A DNA stretch of 39,778 nt from Rhodobacter sp. 24-YEA-8 (GTDB taxonomy: Bacteria; Pseudomonadota; Alphaproteobacteria; Rhodobacterales; Rhodobacteraceae). The position numbers and the translations under genes are program-made. The notes beneath the pieces are model-generated. The model saw nothing but the letters and a program-made list of their open reading frames with translations, did no database searches and was not told the DNA's origin. Location: positions 1-39,778 of the forward strand of contig NZ_FNSK01000007.1 in assembly GCF_900105075.1 (NCBI RefSeq), written 5' to 3'. Below are positions 33,525 to 39,778 of this stretch, one piece after another; the first letter of the stretch is position 1; each line of letters begins with the position of its first letter.

Positions 33525-34968
33525 TCCGTGCTCACTGCGCGCCGCTGCTCCTAACCTATTGGGCATCCGGAACCGGTTCCGCCGATAAATATACCCGAAA
33601 ACGCGCTTAAGAGATGGAACCATCGCAGGCTTACAGCGCCATGAAAGCGCCCAAGAAAACCAGTAGAGATTGAGCCCACCATGGCTGGTGAATTGCCCGC
33701 ATGGCTGATCAGCACGAAAAGGATGACCATCCTGCGCAGGACATCGGCCCCTTCCGAGCGAGCCCGGGGAGGGCGCCAGAGAGACCCTGTGAAAACGGAT
33801 CTTGCGGAAGACAAGGGCATGGGGAGCTCCCGGACCGCTGGGGAGTTCCGGGCAGTATGGCTAATGGATGCCGCCATTGCTGATCGTAACATAGCCAGGC
33901 GACCATTCGGCAAGCGCGAAAAAATCGGTCAGGCTGCGGTAGGAGATCACCACCTTGCCCGAAGCCCGGTCTCGCCGATCCGCTGCCAGCCTGCGGGGCT
34001 GGCTTGCCAGCGGTAACGCCCGGAATTAGCGACTGTGCCGCCAGCGATGGGATCGGCGTGGCTTCCGGTGTCGCCAGAATGGTCGTGACCTCGGCTTTTG
34101 AAGCCTGGACCCAGAGCCTTTTAGGCGCGGCCGGCAGGCTGTTGCTCAGAAGATCACCCAGCACATACTGCGCCGCAGCGCCGATCTGGATCGTACCCAG
34201 TGATGTCTAGCGCGGCACGAATCTCCGGGCGCGGGTCCGTCTCGTCCCAGCGGGGTGACCGTTTAGTGGGTGCCATGCAGCCCCTCGCTGTTGCGTCAGA
34301 GACGGAAACCTTCGGGCAGAGCTCGGCCTCATCAATCGCTACGGTCAGCGCCGATGGCAGCAGGGTATCCTCGCCCTCGCGATCCTAGGCCGAGAGGGTG
34401 AAGTTCGGTTTCACCTCGGCAAAACCTCGCCCGTTGGCAAGGGGATGCGACCGGTGATCAGGCTGCTGGTTAATGGCATTCGTGGGCTACAGTGTCGGTT
34501 GCAATAGAGCGCGCGCATAAGGCGCCCAAGCCGGATACTGCTCGGGCGGGGTAGAGCTCTCCTTGCCCGAGCGTACGTAGCCCACATCCTTGGGCTGGCT
34601 TGGCCATTTCAGGGTCTGTCTCCCGCAAGCGTTACAGAAGGGCCGCGCAGAGGAGGCCACGAGAGAAGGCCATGGCCGGAAGCCGCGAAACTGGAAGGAA
34701 AGTCGCAGAAAACGATAGTGGAAATCACCGCAGAGCCGCCGGAAAGCGCGGGATTTAAAGGGCTGATGACATGCAGGGGTTGTTTCAACAGGGGAGCTCG
34801 TTTAGGGTCCGCCTGCTTGGTCCCGCTGCCTCGGTTGACGTTGTTTATGTGGTAAGTCCTGTTTGTGCGCGGTCCTGATCTGCACGGCTTAGCCGGCTTT
34901 TAAATTACATTTTCTTGCGAGAATGGCCCCACGTGAACATTTCTTCTTCGCCGACAGCTGCGGGTGCC
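33525..34968. other. 1.4-kb region without an intact gene
   Basis: Short frames on both strands are interrupted and lack ribosome sites. The left half holds the minus-strand remnant listed separately. Between about 34630 and 34855 one plus frame (KLEGKSQKTIVEITAEPP) faintly recalls transposase text but is too short to call. The last 150 bp must contain the promoter of the wzc operon; TTGACG occurs near 34836 without a convincing -10. Confidence 0.55.
33861..34430 (-). pseudogene. Decayed unidentified gene
   Basis: On the minus strand a protein-like reading continues through several frames. One segment gives GRGFAEVKPNFTLSA then a stop. Next comes DREGEDTLLPSALTVAIDEAEL. A further frame gives LGTIQIGAAAQYVLGDLL and RLWVQASKAEVTTILATPE. 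A last shift gives RYRWQASPAGWQRIGETGL and SGKVVISYRSLTDFFALAEW, ending SNGGIH with TAG at 33863-33861. The text looks like a real former coding region with at least three frameshifts. I do not recognise the family. Confidence 0.4.
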
Positions 34969-37071
34969 ATGTCTAACTCTGACGATACGATCGATCTCCT
35001 AGGCTTGCTGCGGACCCTCTGGCGCGGCAAGCTGGTGGTGTTGGGAGCAGTCCTTCTGTGCATGATCCTGGGCGGTCTTTATGCTTGGCGTGTGGCTGTG
35101 CCCCTTTATTCAGCAAATGCCGTGGTGATGCTGGACGCGCGCGAAAATTCCGGCATGGGGCTGAGTGCGATCCTCGGCGGGCTTTCGACCGACAGTTCGA
35201 CCGTGAATACCGAAGTGCAGGTTCTGCGCGGGCGCACTCTGATCGGGCGGGTGGTGGATGAGCTGGATCTGACCGCGGATCCTGAGTTCAACGGCGCCTT
35301 GCAGCCCGAAGGGCTGACGACGACGCTGCGTCGCAGCATCGGCCTCGGCTCTGATCCGGTTGTCTTGCCGCCTGAAGAACAGGCCGCGCAAGAACGTGAC
35401 GCCACGACCTCTGCGCTTCTGGAGCAGGTGGCGATTTCCAATGTGCCGAACAGTCTGGTGTTCCAGATTGCCGTCACCACGGAATCCGCTGCGAAATCCG
35501 CAAGGATCGCCGATACGGTTGCGCGTCTTTATATCGATGATCAGATGCGGGTCCGTTTCGAGGCGACCGAGACCGCGATCACATGGCTGTCGGGCCAGGT
35601 GGTGGAGCTGAAGCGGAATATCGACGAGGCCGAGGCGGCGGTCCGCGAATTCCGCGCTGCCACCAATGTTGTCGATCTCGAGACGCTTGGCGCGCTGGAC
35701 CGGCAGCTCAAGGAAACCCGGCGCCGGATCGAATTGCAGACGCAACAGGCCGCAGATCTGCGGCTGCGGCTCGAGCGTATGGCAAGTGCTGCTGATCCGA
35801 TGGCGAAGGCGCTGGCCAGCGGGGATGAAGCGCTGATCCGGCTGGCCAGCCAGGCGCAAGCGGGTGAGGCGGAGGCCAGTCAGTTTGAGGCGGGCCTTGC
35901 CCGGGTGACGGCGCTGGCCCGCCAGGACCTGGCCCGGGTCGAGGCTCAGGACGGCTCGCTGCGCGAGGCGGAGCAGAAGCTTGCCGCTGATTTCGAGACC
36001 CAGTCACGTGACCTGGTGACGCTTGAGCAACTGGTGCGCGAGGCCGAAGCGAACCGGCTGCTTTATGATCAGTTCCAGACCCAGCTGAAAGAAACCCTTG
36101 CCCAGCAGGGGATTCAGCGCCCCGACAGCCGGATCCTGTCACAGGCGGTAATGCCGGAAAGGCCTTCGGCACCGCGCAAAAGCCTGATCCTTGCGATGAC
36201 GCTGGTGCTTGGCACTATGATCGGCACTGGGATCGTGCTGATGCGCGAAATGATGGTCAACCGGGTCCGCACGCCGCAAGAGCTCGAGGCGCTGACCGGC
36301 CGCCCGGTCTTTGCCCAGGTGCCGAAGATTGATGAGCGCAGCCGCAAGGGCGTGCTTGGATATCTGGCGCGCAACCCTGCTTCGGCCGCCGCCGAGGCGA
36401 TCCGCAATCTCAGGGTCTCTATCCTGCTGTCTTCGGCAGAAAAGGCGCCGCAGGTCATCATGATCACCTCTTCGGTGCCGGGCGAGGGCAAGACCACCAC
36501 GACGCTGGCGCTGGCGCAGAACATGACGATGCTGGGCCGCAAGGTGCTGGTGATCGAGGGCGATGTGCGCCTCTCGCCGCTCAGCGAATATTTCGACGGG
36601 ATCGGCAAGGGGAAACCCGGTGTGGCCGAGGTGATTGAGGGCAAGGTCCCACTCTCGGAGGCGGTGCAGTCGATTGCCGGCGTCGGGGATCTGCTGTCTG
36701 AATCGAAAATCACGATCAATGCGGCGGATCTCTTTTCCTCCGAGCGCTTCGCCGGTCTGATCGCCCAGGCGCGCGGGCTCTATGATCTGATCCTGATCGA
36801 TACGCCGCCGGTCCTTGTCGTACCTGATGCCAGGATCATCGCACAACAGGCCGATGCGGTGATTTTCGCCGTGCATTGGGACCGCACTTCGACCGAGCAG
36901 GTCAGGGCTGCAATGCACCAGCTTGAGCTGGTCAATGTGACGCCGGCGGGCTTTGTGCTGACGCTGGTCGACCCGCAGGGGATGCGCCGCTACGGCTATG
37001 GCGGCAGCTATGGTGCCTATGCCAGCTACGGCAAGAATTATTATACGAGTGAAGGCAAACAGATCTCATAG
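34969..37071 (+). CDS. wzc: Wzc-like polysaccharide co-polymerase with BY-kinase domain
   Basis: 700 residues from the ATG at 34969 (TTG 34915 or GTG 34933 are in-frame alternatives; no ribosome site is decisive). The Wzz-like N-terminus has a membrane segment (LVVLGAVLLCMILGGLYAW) and PLYSANAVVMLDAR. A long periplasmic coiled coil (about residues 200-400) follows, then a second membrane segment after RPSAPRKSLILAMTLVLG. The cytoplasmic tyrosine kinase has Walker A SSVPGEGKTTTT near residues 500-511, VLVIEGDVR and LILIDTPPVLV. It ends in a Tyr-rich tail (YGYGGSYGAYASYGKNYY) suited to autophosphorylation. It would set chain length and couple Wzy to Wza. No Wzb-type phosphatase gene is seen. 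Confidence 0.9.
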   Translation: MSNSDDTIDLLGLLRTLWRGKLVVLGAVLLCMILGGLYAWRVAVPLYSANAVVMLDARENSGMGLSAILGGLSTDSSTVNTEVQVLRGRTLIGRVVDELDLTADPEFNGALQPEGLTTTLRRSIGLGSDPVVLPPEEQAAQERDATTSALLEQVAISNVPNSLVFQIAVTTESAAKSARIADTVARLYIDDQMRVRFEATETAITWLSGQVVELKRNIDEAEAAVREFRAATNVVDLETLGALDRQLKETRRRIELQTQQAADLRLRLERMASAADPMAKALASGDEALIRLASQAQAGEAEASQFEAGLARVTALARQDLARVEAQDGSLREAEQKLAADFETQSRDLVTLEQLVREAEANRLLYDQFQTQLKETLAQQGIQRPDSRILSQAVMPERPSAPRKSLILAMTLVLGTMIGTGIVLMREMMVNRVRTPQELEALTGRPVFAQVPKIDERSRKGVLGYLARNPASAAAEAIRNLRVSILLSSAEKAPQVIMITSSVPGEGKTTTTLALAQNMTMLGRKVLVIEGDVRLSPLSEYFDGIGKGKPGVAEVIEGKVPLSEAVQSIAGVGDLLSESKITINAADLFSSERFAGLIAQARGLYDLILIDTPPVLVVPDARIIAQQADAVIFAVHWDRTSTEQVRAAMHQLELVNVTPAGFVLTLVDPQGMRRYGYGGSYGAYASYGKNYYTSEGKQIS

Positions 37072-37194
37072 CGCAAGAGCCTGACCACCCGGGGCCTGCA
37101 ATCGGGCCATGGGGCTTTGGCGGATTTTGAGAACAGAAATACTGCGACAGCCTGGCCTTTCCGGGTGTGGCGCGGATGGTTGGAAACGGAAAAG

Positions 37195-39399
37195 ATGCGA
37201 CGCCTGCCAGCGGATCCCTTTTCGGACGAGAGAAACGCGAGAGCCGCACCGAAAAAGGGGGCGGTGCGTCTTGCCTCTTTCGCCTTATTCACTGCCACCC
37301 TCGCCGCCCCTGTGGCCGCGCAGGATGTTGATGACCGGCGGATGCCGGGGCTTTCCTCGTATGGGGTGCCGGGCCATATCGACATGCCTTCGGCCTGGGC
37401 ACTGCCCGATGGCAGTTTTGCTTTTACTCTGAACCAGTTTGGCAGGGATATCCGCCGCGCCACCATGGCCTTCCAGATCACCCCGCGTGTGACCGGGGTC
37501 TTCCGCTATTCCTATCTCGATGGCTATCTGATGAGCGGCGACTCGCTCTATGACCGCAGCTTCGACCTGCGCTATCAGATCCTGACGGAAAATCCCGATG
37601 GCTGGCGCCCGGCGCTTTCGGTGGGGTTGCAGGATTTCGGCGGCACCGGCATTTTTTCGGCCGAATATCTGGTGGCCTCGAAAACCCTCAGCGAGACGGT
37701 CAGCGCCTCGGCCGGGATCGGCTGGGGCCGGTTCGGCTCTTATGGCAGTTTCTCGAACCCGCTTTCGATCCTCTCTGACCGTTTTAATGATCGCGGCAGC
37801 TTCACCGGCATCGCAGATACCGGGCGTGTGGGGTTCGATCGTTTTTTCCGCGGCGATGCGGCGGTGTTTTTCGCGCTGGACTGGCAGGCAACGCCCCGGC
37901 TGCAACTGAGCCTTGAGTATTCCTCGGATGCGATGGATCAGGAAGTTGCCCGCATGGGCTACCGCCACCGCACGCCGGTCAATCTCGGGATGGAATACCG
38001 CTTCGACAATGGCGGTATCTTCGGGCTTTCGGTGATGCATGGCTCAGAGGCGGCGCTGAGCTATACGCTGGTGCTGGATCCGACCCGCCCCTCCGCGCCT
38101 TCGGGACACGAAAGCGCACCTCCCGCCATCTCGCGGGGCAGCGCCGCCACCGTGGCCAGCTGGGGCGATATCTCCGGCAGCCCGCAGCGCGAGGCCCTGG
38201 CAGAGGCGCTTTCGGATCAGGGGATCCGCCTTGACGGGCTGAGCTTCGGGGGCGGCACCGCGACCGTTGCGATCCGCAATCAGCAATGGCCCAATACAGC
38301 CCAGGCCTGGGGGCGGACCGCCCGCGTCCTCAGCGCGGTATTGCCGGCTGAGATCACCCGGTTCCGCATCCGCAGCATGGATCGTGGCCTGGCCGTGAGG
38401 GATGTCACCCTCACACGCCAGGATCTGGAAGAGCTGGAATTCGCGCCGGATGGGGCCTGGCAGATCTATGCACGTGCCGATATCCGCGATGCTTATACCC
38501 CCGGTCCGGGCGCCCCGGGGCAGATTGGGGGACCCGACCCAAGGCTGGATCTGGAAAGCCAGGCCTCGCTGCGGTTCTTGCCCTATACCGAGACCGCGAT
38601 GTTTGACCCTGACAATCCGCTGCGGATGGATTTCGGCGCCGAGCTCTTGGGCGAATGGTCGCCGGGGAACGGGCTCTATTTCTCGGGCGCGATCCGGCAA
38701 AAGCTGGTGGGCAATATCGACACCTCGACCCGGGTCTCGGATTCGATCCAGCAGCATGTGCGCTCGGATGCGGCGCTTTATGCCAAGACCACCGGCCCGA
38801 AACTGGCCTTCGCCACCGCCGAATGGTTCAGCCGCCCCGGCCCTGACCTCTATGGCCGCGTCAGCGCCGGCATGTTCGAGAAGATGTTCGGCGGGATCTC
38901 GGGCGAACTCCTCTGGGCGCCGGTCGAGCGGCACTACGCGCTTGGGATTGAACTGAACTATGTGAAACAGCGCGATTATGACGGCGGGCTCGGCTTTTTC
39001 GATTATGATGTGCTGACCGGCCATGCCTCGCTTTATTACGATTTCGGCGGCGGTTATCTTGCTCAGATTGATGCGGGCCGCTATCTCGCGGGCGATCTCG
39101 GTTCGACCCTGACCCTGACGCGGCGCTTCGGGAACGGGTTCGAAGTGGGCGCCTTCTTCACCCTCACGGATATCAGCTTTGATGATTTCGGCGAGGGCTC
39201 GTTTGACAAGGGGATCACCATCAGCCTGCCTTTGTCCTGGGTCACGGGCAAGCCGACGCAGCAAAGGCTGGGCCAGGTGATCCGCCCGATCCAGCGCGAT
39301 GGCGGCGCAAGGCTCAGTGTCCGCAACCGGCTTTACGGGCTGACCCGGGATGAGACGGATGCGGCCCGGGGCATCGGCTGGGGGCGATTCTGGCGATGA
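37195..39399 (+). CDS. yjbH: YjbH/GfcD-family outer-membrane exopolysaccharide protein
   Basis: 734 residues. A signal peptide (hydrophobic ASFALFTATLAAPVAAQ) is followed by the YjbH opening (PGLSSYGVPGHIDMPSAWALPDGSFAFT) and many amphipathic beta-strand-like segments (FRYSYLDGY, LAFATAEWFSRPGPDLYGRVSAGMFEKMFGGISGELLWAP), as expected of a large beta-barrel. The family is encoded in yjbEFGH/gfc-type EPS operons and has been proposed to act in polymer export. The ATG at 37195 is chosen because it places the signal peptide near the N-terminus; the frame is open to 37117. It ends at TGA 39397-39399, overlapping the possible yjbF ATG at 39396. Confidence 0.88.
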   Translation: MRRLPADPFSDERNARAAPKKGAVRLASFALFTATLAAPVAAQDVDDRRMPGLSSYGVPGHIDMPSAWALPDGSFAFTLNQFGRDIRRATMAFQITPRVTGVFRYSYLDGYLMSGDSLYDRSFDLRYQILTENPDGWRPALSVGLQDFGGTGIFSAEYLVASKTLSETVSASAGIGWGRFGSYGSFSNPLSILSDRFNDRGSFTGIADTGRVGFDRFFRGDAAVFFALDWQATPRLQLSLEYSSDAMDQEVARMGYRHRTPVNLGMEYRFDNGGIFGLSVMHGSEAALSYTLVLDPTRPSAPSGHESAPPAISRGSAATVASWGDISGSPQREALAEALSDQGIRLDGLSFGGGTATVAIRNQQWPNTAQAWGRTARVLSAVLPAEITRFRIRSMDRGLAVRDVTLTRQDLEELEFAPDGAWQIYARADIRDAYTPGPGAPGQIGGPDPRLDLESQASLRFLPYTETAMFDPDNPLRMDFGAELLGEWSPGNGLYFSGAIRQKLVGNIDTSTRVSDSIQQHVRSDAALYAKTTGPKLAFATAEWFSRPGPDLYGRVSAGMFEKMFGGISGELLWAPVERHYALGIELNYVKQRDYDGGLGFFDYDVLTGHASLYYDFGGGYLAQIDAGRYLAGDLGSTLTLTRRFGNGFEVGAFFTLTDISFDDFGEGSFDKGITISLPLSWVTGKPTQQRLGQVIRPIQRDGGARLSVRNRLYGLTRDETDAARGIGWGRFWR

Positions 39400-39407
39400 G
39401 GCAGCGC

Positions 39408-39778
39408 ATGACGGCGATGACCCCACTGAAGATGCCGGCAACCCCGATGCTGGCAATCCTGCTGCTGGCAGGATTGGTCCTGAGCAGCTGCTCGGGCCGG
39501 ACCAGCGACGCGTTGCTGGCCCGCTATGCCGGCAGTGCCCCCGGCGAGGCGGTCACCGCCGCGCCCGCAGGCGCTGCCCGCCTGATCGTGCGGATCCCGA
39601 AAACGGGGCAATCGGCGCTTTTGCATGAAGCGGGCGCGCGTGATGGCGTCCGGCGCTGGCAGGCTTCGGATAATGTGCAGATCTATACGCGAGATGGCAT
39701 GATCATCGGCACCCGGGGTCTCGGCAATGATCTGATGAGCGCCGATACCGGCGCCGCGGCAGCGCTGATCCGCGAGGC
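39408..39778 (+). CDS. yjbF: YjbF/GfcB-family lipoprotein, N-terminal part (continues at position 1)
   Basis: A lipoprotein signal (MLAILLLAGLVLSSC, lipobox LSSC) is followed by RLIVRIPKTGQSALL and the family motif DGMIIGTRGLGNDLMSAD. It reaches the right edge of the window in frame and continues at bases 1-274. The ATG at 39408 has TGAGG 6 nt upstream; the ATG at 39396, which overlaps the yjbH stop, is the alternative (218 rather than 214 residues in total). YjbG/GfcC is missing from the expected set. Confidence 0.88.
   Translation, partial: MTAMTPLKMPATPMLAILLLAGLVLSSCSGRTSDALLARYAGSAPGEAVTAAPAGAARLIVRIPKTGQSALLHEAGARDGVRRWQASDNVQIYTRDGMIIGTRGLGNDLMSADTGAAAALIRE

Noticed and set aside
34630..34855. 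Possible transposase fragment on the plus strand
   Set aside because: The KLEGKSQKTIVEITAEPP text faintly recalls IS5-type proteins, but no catalytic motif or element end is seen.
1..39778. CRISPR arrays, toxin-antitoxin pairs, defence systems, tRNA or rRNA genes
   Set aside because: None found: no regularly spaced short repeats apart from the three iterons, no paired small antitoxin/toxin frames with known motifs, and no RNA gene signatures.

Overview
The window reads as one complete circular plasmid of 39,778 bp opened inside a gene, not as a slice of chromosome. The last open frame, starting near 39408, runs off the right edge after two bases of a codon. The first base of the window completes that codon, and the frame continues without a stop to position 274, giving one YjbF-type lipoprotein of about 214-218 residues. 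The window also carries its own RepA, ParA, ParB, iterons and relaxase. High GC in most of the window, the RepA/ParAB type and gene content shared with roseobacter and Paracoccus-like bacteria point to an alphaproteobacterium of the Rhodobacteraceae. Genus is not resolvable from the sequence.

Layout. (1) 34.97-39.78 kb plus 0-1.7 kb: export machinery in one direction across the join, Wzc-like tyrosine kinase, YjbH, YjbF and a Wza-like lipoprotein, closed by a strong terminator at 1681-1707. (2) 1.98-5.39 kb: ExoY-type initiating sugar transferase, a small membrane protein, WcaI-type glycosyltransferase and gmd. (3) 5.4-11.46 kb: a visibly AT-rich cassette (fcl, GT4, Wzx, pyruvyltransferase, Wzy), preceded by a decayed epimerase tail. 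(4) 11.5-14.85 kb: nested insertion sequences, an IS3-type shell containing an IS110-family element and a truncated IS66. (5) 14.87-19.0 kb: repA (minus), iteron origin, parA, parB and two parS-like palindromes. (6) 19.1-23.7 kb: a degenerate phosphoesterase, ugd, a complete IS5-type element and an IS3 remnant. (7) 23.87-26.8 kb: mobC-relaxase. (8) 27.05-29.9 kb (minus): cysD-cysNC. (9) 30.3-33.5 kb: UDP-sugar 4-epimerase, YjbE-like protein and manC. (10) 33.5-34.97 kb: a decayed stretch.

How it works together. ManC, Gmd and Fcl would make GDP-mannose and then GDP-L-fucose. Ugd plus the epimerase would make UDP-glucuronate and then UDP-galacturonate. An ExoY-type enzyme loads the first sugar on undecaprenyl phosphate, two GT4 enzymes extend it and a pyruvyltransferase may decorate it. 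Wzx flips it, Wzy polymerises it, and Wzc, Wza and the YjbEFH-like proteins control length and export. This is a nearly self-contained Wzx/Wzy-dependent exopolysaccharide plasmid. It appears mobilisable but not self-transmissible: a relaxase and MobC are present, but I see no type IV secretion genes. I saw no tRNA, rRNA or CRISPR array.
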